Shown here: positions 46,107 through 54,161 of the stretch, in pieces | How the letters are laid out: each line of letters begins with the position of its first letter | Position numbering within the stretch: position 1 is the first letter of the stretch | DNA from: Rhodospirillales bacterium | GTDB lineage: Bacteria; Pseudomonadota; Alphaproteobacteria; Kiloniellales; JACOMY01 | DNA: 64,000 nt | Assembly: GCA_014324045.1 (NCBI GenBank) | Contig: JACOMY010000001.1 | Coordinates: forward strand, 1-64,000 | Direction of reading: 5' to 3' | The notes under the pieces: generated by a model | Told to the model about the DNA's origin: nothing | Database searches by the model: none | What the model saw: only the letters and a program-made list of their open reading frames with translations | Made by a program: the position numbers and the translations under genes

Positions 46107-46859
46107 CTATCGGTTCCTTGCCGCCTCGCCTCGGGGCGGATGGGTGGTCAGCCACACGTAGGCGCGCAGGCGGTCCATCCTTCGATTCAGCTTGCGCCTG
46201 AGCCAGGCGTCGGGGCTGCGCTTAAGTGGCTTGGGTGGCTGGATAAAGGATTGTCCGTCGTCGTCGTGGGCGATGCGGTAGGGGACGATTGCCAAGGCGG
46301 CGACTCCATGACGCCAATAGGCATCCATGTGATCGTCCACCGGCTCGGACCAAACCTTGCTGTCGGCCAGGAAGCGGGCCGCACCTTCCGGCGTTACCAT
46401 GTAGCCTTGGGAGCCGCCGGGACCCTTGTTGTGCCGTACCAACCGATAGCCGCCGTCGAGCGCGGCGACGCAACGCGGCGTCCGGCCCTGCTGCAACGCG
46501 GAGAGACGCACTATAGGGTAGTGCTGAGCGAGATCTTCCGCCAAGCGCACGACGTTGGCAAAGCCGGGGTCGATTCGCAGATCGTCCTCCAGGACGATTG
46601 CTGCCGTCCCACTTTCCAGCACCCGCTGCCAGAGGAGGTAGTGGCTGGCGAAGCAGCCGAGTTCCGCCGGAAGCAAAGGGAGACAGTGGCGCCGCAGCGC
46701 GGCACGCTCGTCGTAACGGCTGACCGCTTCGTGTTGGCCGAGCGACCCATCGATGGCGGCAAACCGCGTCGGCGTCAGACCCTCGCGGGTGAGTTGAGCG
46801 GAGATCTTTTCCCAGCGCTCCGGGGCGCGATCGAGATTGACGACATAAAGCGGCAGCAT
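46107..46859 (-). CDS. Glycosyltransferase family 25 (LPS-type)
   Basis: 250 residues. MLPLYVVNLDRAPERWEKI is the standard start of the GT25 family, and AIVLEDDLRIDPGF the acidic catalytic region. ELGCFASHYLLWQRVLES and GSQGYMVTPEGAARFL are the other family blocks. Such enzymes add galactose or similar sugars to lipooligosaccharide. ATG 46859 is preceded by AAAGAGG. It has a basic C-terminal tail (LRRKLNRRMDRLR). Confidence 0.88.
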   Translation of the reverse strand: MLPLYVVNLDRAPERWEKISAQLTREGLTPTRFAAIDGSLGQHEAVSRYDERAALRRHCLPLLPAELGCFASHYLLWQRVLESGTAAIVLEDDLRIDPGFANVVRLAEDLAQHYPIVRLSALQQGRTPRCVAALDGGYRLVRHNKGPGGSQGYMVTPEGAARFLADSKVWSEPVDDHMDAYWRHGVAALAIVPYRIAHDDDGQSFIQPPKPLKRSPDAWLRRKLNRRMDRLRAYVWLTTHPPRGEAARNR

Positions 46860-47154
46860 GGAAAACCTCTTTTTATGGCGTGACCGCGGTAGCCGGTCTC
46901 TGGACGACTTCGGGCGGGATGGCCCAAGTCTATCGCGTCTTGGCCGCGCATTAGAAGCCTTGGAGTAGGCCTCTATTTGTTGCCTTGGCAAGGCGTTCGG
47001 GAGGCCTTGACAATCCGCAGTGACGAGGACTTGACGCTTGGGTCTGAGTGACTATAAGTCTTCGGTCCTTGGATATCTTGAACATCGGCGGCTGAACCGC
47101 GTACCCCGGCAAGGGGACTGGCGGTAGTCGTGTTTTTGCCTCGGAGCGGAAAGC

Positions 47155-47280
47155 ATGAAAATTAAGAACTCGCTGCGTACAGCGAAGCTGCGCGAGAAGA
47201 ACTGCCGCGTCGTGCGCCGCCGTGGCCGCGTCTATGTCATCAACAAGAAGGCCCCGCGCTACAAGACCCGCCAAGGCTAG
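47155..47280 (+). CDS. rpmJ: 50S ribosomal protein L36
   Basis: 41 residues: [20 protein letters not shown], then [20 protein letters not shown] and a final Gly. This is the cysteine-poor L36 form of alphaproteobacteria (one cysteine, no complete zinc knuckle). Short and easily missed. It stands alone here. Confidence 0.95.
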   Translation: MKIKNSLRTAKLREKNCRVVRRRGRVYVINKKAPRYKTRQG

Positions 47281-47443
47281 CGTCCTGGATTGGCGCAGGC
47301 GCGCTCCTCTGACGGCCTTCGTATCGGCGAGCCATGCGGCGCAAAAGTCGGGTGTCTTTATCCTGTTGGAATCGCTTGTTCAGACTCCGAGACTGTGCCT
47401 AATCTCGATTTATCGTTTCAACAGAAGGAAAGGAGGTGATCCA
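47281..47443. other. Leader region upstream of the tiny ORF
   Basis: Should contain the promoter for the 47444 unit. A GAAAGGAGGTGATCC sequence, complementary to the 3' end of 16S rRNA over more than ten bases, ends it at 47442. I cannot mark -35/-10 boxes reliably. Confidence 0.4.
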
Positions 47444-47524
47444 ATGTCGAGTGATCTGCGAGTCCTCTCGGGTGTCCTGAGTGCCTGGTGCCGGCAGGGG
47501 AGCAGCTTCCTCGGCCGGAACTGA
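47444..47524 (+). CDS. 26-residue peptide with an extended Shine-Dalgarno
   Basis: Encodes MSSDLRVLSGVLSAWCRQGS and SFLGRN. No family recognised. The ribosome site AAGGAGGTGATCC directly upstream is the longest complement to the 16S tail in the window, far better than those of the ribosomal genes. The stop codon falls inside a hairpin (47521-47565), and an intrinsic terminator follows at 47597. The unit is thus complete in about 200 nt. It could be a leader peptide, a small regulator or an sRNA with a coding part. Confidence 0.5.
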   Translation: MSSDLRVLSGVLSAWCRQGSSFLGRN

Positions 47525-47565
47525 CGGACCTTCTCTTCAGGCCTTGTCTGAAGAGCGTACGTCAG
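47521..47565 (+). ncRNA. Stable two-tier hairpin after the tiny ORF
   Basis: Inner stem CTCTTCAG (47533-47540) pairs with CTGAAGAG (47548-47555) across a 7-nt loop. Outer stem CTGACG (47521-47526) pairs with CGTCAG (47560-47565). The ORF stop codon TGA is within the outer stem, so ribosomes reaching it would open it. Confidence 0.6.
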
Positions 47566-47596
47566 GGCTGACCCGAGTGGCCCAGACACGCTAATG

Positions 47597-47637
47597 GAAA
47601 GCGGCAGTCTCATAGTTGGGGCTGCTGCTTTCTTTTT
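47597..47637 (+). terminator. Intrinsic terminator of the 47444 unit
   Basis: GAAAGCGGCAG (47597-47607) pairs with CTGCTGCTTTC (47622-47632), 11 bp with one G-U, followed by TTTTT. Confidence 0.85.
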
Positions 47638-47730
47638 GTTATCCCGATCCGGGCTCCGGCCGGGGGAAAGGCTTTGCCGGGTGTCGCCGGCGAGGCCGTG
47701 TTGGTCGCCCAAATCCTAGAGGGCCTGCAT

Positions 47731-47950
47731 CTAGGTAGGATCGAACAGCGCCTCGGGCTCTTCGTCGAAGTCGGCGGGAATCCAGCTGATGTGGTGAAAA
47801 CCGATGCCGTCGCGCTGGGTAATCGCGAAAATCCGATAGCGGTCGTCGGTTCCAGGGCCGCCGATCGGGCCGCTGGCTGAGCAAAATTCGAGAGCAGGCG
47901 CGGGCGCACCGGGTCGGTGGGCTTACGCAGTTGGTTATTGACGACGATTT
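47731..47950 (-). pseudogene. VOC (glyoxalase/dioxygenase) family relic
   Basis: Minus-strand frame contains GPGTDDRYRIFAITQRDGIG followed by FHHISWIPADFDEE and a stop; HHISW after a short strand is a VOC metal-site pattern. The preceding part (VRPRLLSNFAQPAARS) is in a different frame, and further stops lie downstream. Only a fragment survives. Identification is tentative. Confidence 0.35.
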
Positions 47951-48154
47951 AGAGCAAACGAGGGATGGGTGATGCCTATGGCCTGGTCAATCTGGTGCAG
48001 CGGACAGTTGCCGTAGAGCAAGGTCACCTGCTGGGTTGCCCTGTTGCGATAGCCAGTATGATTGAAGCGCCCGATGGCCGCGTCCGCTATGGCGTGAGCG
48101 GCGACACCGAGGCTGCGGCAAGGCAGACTCGGCGTCATTTGTATCTGTCTGGAT

Positions 48155-48231
48155 TGGTCGGGGAGAGAGGATTCGAACCTCCGGCCCCTGCGTCCCGAAC
48201 ACAGTGCTCTACCAGGCTGAGCTACTCCCCG
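48155..48231 (-). tRNA. tRNA-Pro (CGG)
   Basis: 77 nt on the minus strand including an encoded CCA end. The acceptor arms CGGGGAG and CTCCCCG pair, the D-arm has AGCTCAGCCTGGTAGAGC, the T-arm GGTTCGAATCC. The anticodon loop TTCGGGA gives anticodon CGG (48195-48197), reading CCG. Confidence 0.97.
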
Positions 48232-48754
48232 CTGGACCGTCACCGACGATGTTCGTCAGTGAGGCACAGTATATAACCTCACATAACCTCTGCAGTGGCA
48301 CCTGGCAACAAAAAGCCGGCGTCAATGCGCTGCTACAGCCCAGGCATTCCCGGAAAGCAGACCGAGAACCTGGAAGCAGGGCGGAGGAGGGGGCGCACGG
48401 GCTCGTCGGACTGCTGGAGCTTCTTGACATCGTCCGACGACGCGGTGTCGCCGACGTCAGGTAGCGCCAACCCTATAGAACCAGAGTCGAAACCTGGGCA
48501 TGGACTGCAATAGCGGGCAAATTTTGCACGGTTTTTCAGACAGTGGCGAAGAGGAAGGCAGGTGCTTAGGAACCCTAATTTTGCCGGCATTTTGGGCCTT
48601 GTGATGTTCAATCGCCCTATGTAAAGTCTGTTCCACCTTGCGCGTCGAAGGCAGAATTTTGCGTGCGAACCCCCAATCGATGATGTTGGGGGCAGTATCG
48701 GCAACAAGCCCACGCTGCGCAGGCTAGGGAGACCTTAAGGGAGGAGATTCACGT
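48232..48754. other. Gap upstream of the TRAP operon
   Basis: No gene seen. A 7-bp GC stem (CCCCCAA...TTGGGGG, 48670-48692) lies 60 bp before dctP and may be part of its leader. The promoter of the TRAP operon must be in this region but I cannot place it. Confidence 0.4.
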
Positions 48755-49810
48755 ATGACTCTTGCAAAACCCGTCGCCGCAGCTGCAAGCGCGGTGGCCT
48801 TGACTGCCATGATCGCTGCTGGCCTCGATGGCGCCGCCGAAGCCCGTCCCGTGCGTTGGGACATGCAGAGCACCTATCCCGGTTCGCTGACACAGCTGGG
48901 TACGCTGGGTAAGCGTGTCGAAGAGCAGATCGCTCTGGTTTCGGACGGCGAAATCCGCATCACCTTTCAAGAACCCGGCGCCATCGTGCCGGCGCTGGAG
49001 GTCTTCGATGCCGTTGCCAGCGGTGCGGTCGATGGCGGTTACTCTACCCCTGGCTACTGGGCCGGCAAGGTTCCCGCCCTGCAGCTCTTCGCGGCTGTGC
49101 CCTTCGGTCCGGCAGCGCCGGAGTATCTGGCCTGGTTCTATTTCGGCGGCGGCGAGGCCCTCTTCGAGGAGATCTACCACCAGCACGGCATCCACTCCGA
49201 AATCTGCGGCATGATCGCACCGGAGGCCTCGGGCTGGTTCAGGAAGGAGATCAAGTCCGTCGACGATCTGAAGGGCCTGAAGATGCGTTTCTTCGGCTTG
49301 GGCGCCAAGGTAATGGAGCAGGTTGGTGTGTCGACCCAGTTGCTGGCTGGCGGCGACATCTATCCGGCGCTGGAGCTGGGTACCATCGATGCGACCGAAT
49401 TCTCCATGCCGGCCATCGATTTGAAGCTGGGTTTCTATCAGGTCGCCAGCCACTATTACTTTCCGGGCTGGCATCAGCAGTCGACCATGTTCGACCTGAT
49501 GATGAACAAGGAACAGTACGACGAACTTTCCGACGTTCAGAAGGCGCAGATCGGGTCGGTCTGCGGCGACAGCGTCCGCTTTGGCCTGGTCGAGGGTGAG
49601 GCCATTCAATTCGCCGCGCTGCAGGAACTGCAGGACAAGGGTGTGCAGATCCATAAGTGGCCGCCGGAGATGCTGGCCGAGTTTGAAGAGGCTTGGGGCG
49701 TCGTCGTGGCCGAGCAGCAGAAGGATCCGGAGTTCAAGAAGGTCTGGGACAGCTTGCAGGAGTTTCGTGAGAATTACACTATTTGGCGTGACTTGGGCTA
49801 CTTGAACTAA
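48755..49810 (+). CDS. dctP: TRAP transporter substrate-binding protein (DctP family)
   Basis: 351 residues. N-terminal signal peptide of Sec type (hydrophobic AAASAVALTAMIAAGLDGAA, cleavage before RPVRW), so periplasmic. VRWDMQSTYPGS and GGYSTPGYWAGKVPALQLFA mark the TakP/DctP group; the binding arginine region is KGLKMRFFGLG. The ligand should be a carboxylate or sulfonate. ATG 48755 has a GGAGGAG site. It heads the operon with dctQ, dctM and a HisD-like dehydrogenase. Confidence 0.92.
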   Translation: MTLAKPVAAAASAVALTAMIAAGLDGAAEARPVRWDMQSTYPGSLTQLGTLGKRVEEQIALVSDGEIRITFQEPGAIVPALEVFDAVASGAVDGGYSTPGYWAGKVPALQLFAAVPFGPAAPEYLAWFYFGGGEALFEEIYHQHGIHSEICGMIAPEASGWFRKEIKSVDDLKGLKMRFFGLGAKVMEQVGVSTQLLAGGDIYPALELGTIDATEFSMPAIDLKLGFYQVASHYYFPGWHQQSTMFDLMMNKEQYDELSDVQKAQIGSVCGDSVRFGLVEGEAIQFAALQELQDKGVQIHKWPPEMLAEFEEAWGVVVAEQQKDPEFKKVWDSLQEFRENYTIWRDLGYLN

Positions 49811-49826
49811 GTCCGGTTCGATCGTT

Positions 49827-49860
49827 CGCTGTCCCGGTCTTCGACGAGACCGGGACAGCG
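49827..49860 (+). promoter_or_regulatory. Strong hairpin between dctP and dctQ
   Basis: A perfect 13-bp stem (CGCTGTCCCGGTC with GACCGGGACAGCG) around an 8-nt loop, without a U-run. Likely protects the dctP message from 3' decay or lowers readthrough so that binding protein exceeds permease. Confidence 0.7.
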
Positions 49861-49977
49861 GAGATCCCAGCCCAACACGCCGGGAGTTGCTAACTCTGCA
49901 ATGGCGCCGGACCAGGTGCGTTTGGCCCGAACGACGAGGGGCGCTTCCCCTTCCATTGCTTTTCCAAGGAAACGTCG

Positions 49978-50676
49978 ATGCGTGCGCTTCTTGCGATCAG
50001 CGACGCACTAGATGCCGTGACCGACTTCGTCGGGCGAATGGCGGCCTGGCTCTTCATACCCATGGGGCTGATCATCTTCTACGACGTCATCCAGCGCAAA
50101 CTGCTCAGCATCTATCCAGACTTTCAGCAAACGGCCTTATATAGTTTTCTCCCCTCAACGAAAGCGCAAGAGTTGGAATGGCACCTGCACGGTGCTCTCT
50201 TCATGCTCTGTTTGGGCTTCACCTATATCCGCAACGGCCACGTCCGGGTCGAGGTTCTGCGCGAGCGCTTCGGACGGCGTACGCGGGCCTGGATTGAGGT
50301 TCTCGGCTGCTTGCTGTTCGTTCTGCCCTACACGGTTTTTGTGGTGGACCTCTCGGCTACCTTGTTGGTCTGGAAGTCCTTTCTGATAAACGAAGGCTCG
50401 TCGGCGACGACCGGCCTTCCCATGCGTTGGATCATCAAATCCAGCCTGGTGTTTGGCTTCGGTTTCTTGGCGATCGCGGCCTTTTCGATTCTGCTGCGCA
50501 ACATCGTCTTCCTCTCCGGACCCGAGGATCTACGTGCGCGATCCGACCGTTTTGTGCGCGGCGAAGGCGCCGAAGACATGCAGCAAGAGGTCGAGGAAGA
50601 ACTGGCGCAAGATGCTGTGCGCCACCCCGAGCACCGCTACCTTGACGGTGACACCGACAACGTCGGGCGGAGATAA
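49978..50676 (+). CDS. dctQ: TRAP transporter small permease (DctQ family)
   Basis: 232 residues with four transmembrane helices (AAWLFIPMGLIIFYDVIQRK first, then HGALFMLCLGFTYIRNGHVR with the conserved RNGHVR turn). The long C-terminal tail (about 60 residues, acidic, EDMQQEVEEELAQDAV) is longer than usual. ATG 49978 is preceded by AAGGAAACGTCG. It is followed by dctM after six bases. Confidence 0.9.
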   Translation: MRALLAISDALDAVTDFVGRMAAWLFIPMGLIIFYDVIQRKLLSIYPDFQQTALYSFLPSTKAQELEWHLHGALFMLCLGFTYIRNGHVRVEVLRERFGRRTRAWIEVLGCLLFVLPYTVFVVDLSATLLVWKSFLINEGSSATTGLPMRWIIKSSLVFGFGFLAIAAFSILLRNIVFLSGPEDLRARSDRFVRGEGAEDMQQEVEEELAQDAVRHPEHRYLDGDTDNVGRR

Positions 50677-50682
50677 GCGGCC

Positions 50683-52044
50683 ATGCCTTGGTACGAGATT
50701 CTCCCCGCTGCCATGCTGATCTGCATGGCGTTTTTCATCTTTACCGGTTTTCCGGTGGCCTTGGTTCTGGGCGGTCTTGGCCTTGCCTTCGGCCTGGTCG
50801 GCATTGCCGTCGGCGAGTTTCGTTTGGTCCATTTCAATGCCTTGCCGCTTCGCATTTACGCCGGATCGGTCGAGAACATCATCCTCGTTGCCATTCCAAT
50901 GTTCATATTTATGGGAACGATGCTGGAAAAATCGGGGATTGCCGATGACCTGCTCTATACTCTGCAGGTTCTGACGCGGCGTCTTCCGGGCGGCCTGGCA
51001 ATCTCGGTGACCTTGCTTGGCACGATCCTCGCGGCGACGACCGGCATTATCGGTGCGTCGGTAGTGCTGCTGACGCTCATGGCTCTGCCGGAGATGTTGA
51101 GACGCGGCTATTCGCCGGAGTTGGCTACCGGCACCATTGCATCGTCGGGGACCTTGGGGATCCTCATACCGCCGTCGATCATGCTGGTGCTCATGGCGGA
51201 TCAGTTGAGCGTTCCCGTCGGCGTTCTCTTTGTCGCCGCCCTGTTCCCGGGTCTGCTGCTGGCTGCTCTTTATGTCATCTACATTATGTCGAAGGGCTCG
51301 CTGCAGCCGCATTTGGCACCGCCGATGGTCCGTGACCAAGAAGAGTCGAGCGGACAGCTGGCGGGAATGCTGTTTCTGACCTTCATTCCGCCGGTCTTCC
51401 TGATCGTGCTCGTGCTAGGGTCGATCTTCGCCGGCTGGGCGACGCCAACCGAGGCCTCGGGCATCGGCGCTATCGGTGCAACCCTGCTCGCAGCCTTGAA
51501 GCGCCGCTTGAACTTTTCCGTTCTGAAGGACGTCTGTTACCGGGCTGCCGTCACAAATGCGATGATCTTCGGCATCTTCGTCGGCGCCACCTGCTTCTCT
51601 CTCGTCTTCAAGCGTCTGGGTGGCGACTTCCTGATCGAAGAGTTAATCAACAGCCTCGGCATTGGGCCCTGGGGTATCCTCGGCATGATCATGGTGGTGG
51701 TCTTCCTGCTGGGCTTCTTCCTGGACTGGATTGAGATCACCCTGATCGTGCTGCCGATCTTCGCCCCCATCATCGAGGCGCTGGATTTCGGCGGCCACGT
51801 CGCCAACCCCACCATGATGCTGCCCTGGTTCGCCATCTTGCTGGCGGTGAACCTGCAGACGTCGTTCCTGACGCCGCCCTTCGGCTTTGCCCTCTTCTAC
51901 ATGAAGGGGGCTGCCAGGAGCGTTAAGATCCAGCAGATCTATCGTGGGATCATTCCCTTCGTGGCGTTGCAACTCTTGGGGCTCGGCCTCTGCGTTTTCT
52001 TCCCGGAGATCGTGACATGGTTGCCGGAAGCCGTGCTCGACTAG
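50683..52044 (+). CDS. dctM: TRAP transporter large permease (DctM family)
   Basis: 453 residues, about twelve hydrophobic helices. FFIFTGFPVALVLGGLGLAF, IPMFIFMGTMLEKSGIADDL and SGTLGILIPPSIMLVLMAD are DctM signatures. Couples solute uptake to the sodium gradient. Translationally close to dctQ. The same operon continues, after 367 bp, with the HisD-like dehydrogenase. Confidence 0.95.
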   Translation: MPWYEILPAAMLICMAFFIFTGFPVALVLGGLGLAFGLVGIAVGEFRLVHFNALPLRIYAGSVENIILVAIPMFIFMGTMLEKSGIADDLLYTLQVLTRRLPGGLAISVTLLGTILAATTGIIGASVVLLTLMALPEMLRRGYSPELATGTIASSGTLGILIPPSIMLVLMADQLSVPVGVLFVAALFPGLLLAALYVIYIMSKGSLQPHLAPPMVRDQEESSGQLAGMLFLTFIPPVFLIVLVLGSIFAGWATPTEASGIGAIGATLLAALKRRLNFSVLKDVCYRAAVTNAMIFGIFVGATCFSLVFKRLGGDFLIEELINSLGIGPWGILGMIMVVVFLLGFFLDWIEITLIVLPIFAPIIEALDFGGHVANPTMMLPWFAILLAVNLQTSFLTPPFGFALFYMKGAARSVKIQQIYRGIIPFVALQLLGLGLCVFFPEIVTWLPEAVLD

Positions 52045-52411
52045 GCCCGCCGCGTCTTCTGGGCCATCGACATCATCGGCGTTCTGTCTGGCAGCTGCGC
52101 GGTGCGTGAGGGCTCCGAACTGCGGCCAAGGGGGTTATTCCGCCCGAGCAAGAGACGGCCAGTCATGGCGGGGTAAGTGAGCGCTATGGCCATCCGTCTG
52201 CCGGTCTTGGCGCGTTGGTCCTCTTGACCGGCGCTTGCATGAAGGGACGCGGCGGGAGACTTTCGGGGCCGAGGCAATCCGCTGCCGCAAAACACTTGCA
52301 AGCGCTTACATTCTGCTTCACACGGGGGAGAGCGACAAGCGCGGTGATGCCGAAGCGCCGATAGGGCCCGGCGCGGCCGCAGGCGTAAGCGAAGACTTGG
52401 GAGGTAGCCCC

Positions 52412-53716
52412 ATGGAATACCTGAAGAAAGCCAGCAAGACCGCAGCGGCGGGAGAGGCCGATGTGCGTGAGAGCGTGCAAGCCATCCTGGACGAGATCGA
52501 GCAAGGCGGCGATGCGGCCGCGGCGAGCTATGCCAAACGCTTCGACAAGTGGGATGGCCCGATCGAGGTCAATGCCGAGCGCCTGGCTGTGGCTGCCGGC
52601 CAGGTCAGCCCGCAATTGAAGGACGATATCCGCTTCGCCCATGAGAACGTCCGGCGTTTCGCCGAAGCGCAGTTGGCGACGATGACCGCGACCGAGGTGG
52701 AGGTGGTGCCGGGCCTGGTGGCCGGTCAAAAGCAGATTCCGGTCTCTGCCGTGGGCTGCTACGCTCCCGGCGGCCGCTACAGCCATGTGGCTTCTGCCAT
52801 CATGACGGTGACCACGGCCAAGGTGGCCGGTGTTGGGCACATCGCGGCCTGTTCGCCGCCGCGGCCTGGCGTGGGGATCAATCCGGCCATCCTCTACGCT
52901 TTGCAGGTCTGCGGCGCCGACCGGGTCTTGAACCTGGGCGGCGTGCAAGGGATCGCCGCCATGGCCTTCGGGCTGTTCGGCACACCGCCGGCACGTGTAT
53001 TGGCGGGACCCGGCAATCAGTTCGTCGCCGAAGCCAAACGTATCCTCTACGGCCGGGTCGGGATCGACATGTTTGCCGGGCCGACCGAAAGTCTGGTTAT
53101 CGCCGATGCCAAGGCCGACCCCTCGATCGTCGCCTGGGATTTGGTCGGGCAAGCCGAGCATGGCTACAACTCGCCGGTTTGGCTGCTCAGCACCGACCGC
53201 CCCCTGGCCGAAGCGGTCCTGGAGTTGGTGCCGCGCTATGCCGCCGAGCTTCCGGAACTCAACCGCAAAAACGCGGAAGAGGCTTGGCGAGACTACGGCG
53301 AGATCATCCTTTGCGGCAGCCGTGAAGAGGCCGTACGGGTTTCCGACCAGTTGGCGCCTGAGCACCTACAGGTCCAGGCCGACGACCTCGACTACTGGCT
53401 GGGTGCGCTTACGAATTATGGCTCGCTCTTCCTGGGCGAGGAGACCACGGTGGCCTATGGCGATAAGGTCTCGGGCCCCAATCATGTGCTGCCGACCAAG
53501 GGCGCGGCGCACTACACCGGCGGTCTCTTCGTCGGCAAGTTCATGAAGACGGTGACTTGGCAGCGGGCCACGCGCGAGGCCAACCGGCAGATCGGCCAGG
53601 CCTGTGCGCGTATCTCCCGGCTGGAGGGCATGGAAGGTCACGCCCGCACTGCCGACGTCCGGCTGGCCAAGTATTTCCCCGGGGAGAGCTTTCACTTGGG
53701 GAGAGCTTTCAGTTGA
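52412..53716 (+). CDS. Histidinol-dehydrogenase-like enzyme (sulfopropanediol dehydrogenase candidate)
   Basis: 434 residues. Catalytic and zinc residues of the HisD fold are all present: GQAEHG, LAPEHLQ (Glu-His pair), YGDKVSGPNHVLPT and the C-terminal LEGMEGHARTADVR. A true hisD would be expected with other his genes; here it follows a TRAP transporter. In Ruegeria and Cupriavidus, HpsN, a HisD homologue, oxidises dihydroxypropanesulfonate next to the TRAP system HpsKLM, so that role fits. ATG 52412 has a GGGAGG site. The C-terminus is extended by a 17-bp tandem duplication (ESFHLGRAFS). Confidence 0.8.
   Translation: MEYLKKASKTAAAGEADVRESVQAILDEIEQGGDAAAASYAKRFDKWDGPIEVNAERLAVAAGQVSPQLKDDIRFAHENVRRFAEAQLATMTATEVEVVPGLVAGQKQIPVSAVGCYAPGGRYSHVASAIMTVTTAKVAGVGHIAACSPPRPGVGINPAILYALQVCGADRVLNLGGVQGIAAMAFGLFGTPPARVLAGPGNQFVAEAKRILYGRVGIDMFAGPTESLVIADAKADPSIVAWDLVGQAEHGYNSPVWLLSTDRPLAEAVLELVPRYAAELPELNRKNAEEAWRDYGEIILCGSREEAVRVSDQLAPEHLQVQADDLDYWLGALTNYGSLFLGEETTVAYGDKVSGPNHVLPTKGAAHYTGGLFVGKFMKTVTWQRATREANRQIGQACARISRLEGMEGHARTADVRLAKYFPGESFHLGRAFS
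53681..53714 (+). repeat. 17-bp tandem duplication at the end of the HisD-like gene
   Basis: GGGGAGAGCTTTCACTT (53681) and GGGGAGAGCTTTCAGTT (53698) adjoin. The second copy creates the stop codon, so the natural C-terminus has been changed. Confidence 0.9.
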
Positions 53717-54161
53717 ACGGAACTGCTGGGGATCGGCCTTAGGTTTCATGCACGCCGCTTTTTCGAAGCGGCGCAAGAAGGCAGGCTCGCCCAACCCGGC
53801 CCGTTCGCTCATGGCCTTGACCGGGACTCTGGGACTGGGACCGGGACTCTGGCCGCGTCTTGGCTCTGCAACCGCTGCTGGGGCTTGAGGATGGCACGGT
53901 GGCCATGGTCTCACTTTCCTGACGACTGCCAGTCAACCGCAGAATTCTTCGCGCGCCTCTTTAAAGTGTGCCATCGATGGCGTTTATAGAATAAGCGAGC
54001 CGCGCAGGTGATAGGATACGCTAAAGCAGCAGTCGTCGTCCAACGGTGCCTTCTGGTCATGCTGCGTGCCTGGGCTTCGATATTGGGGAAACGCTGCTTG
54101 ACCGGGGAACTGGTGCAGCCGTGGCCGAGAGAGCAACTCCGCTGCGCATGCAGGCGTCTCC
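53717..54161. other. Gap after the TRAP/HisD operon
   Basis: No gene. An 8-bp stem CGCCGCTT/AAGCGGCG (53753-53773) without a U-run may serve as a weak terminator. A 10-bp perfect repeat (CCGGGACTCT, 53821 and 53841) lies beyond. Confidence 0.45.
53821..53850 (+). repeat. 10-bp direct repeat, period 20
   Basis: CCGGGACTCT at 53821-53830 and 53841-53850, with a related GGGACTGGGA between. Confidence 0.7.

Noticed and set aside
52412-53716. Calling this gene hisD for histidine synthesis
   Set aside because: No other his gene is near and it follows a TRAP importer, so the biosynthetic symbol would mislead.
53753-53773. Terminator for the HisD-like gene
   Set aside because: An 8-bp stem exists but there is no U-run, so it was left as a note in the gap entry.
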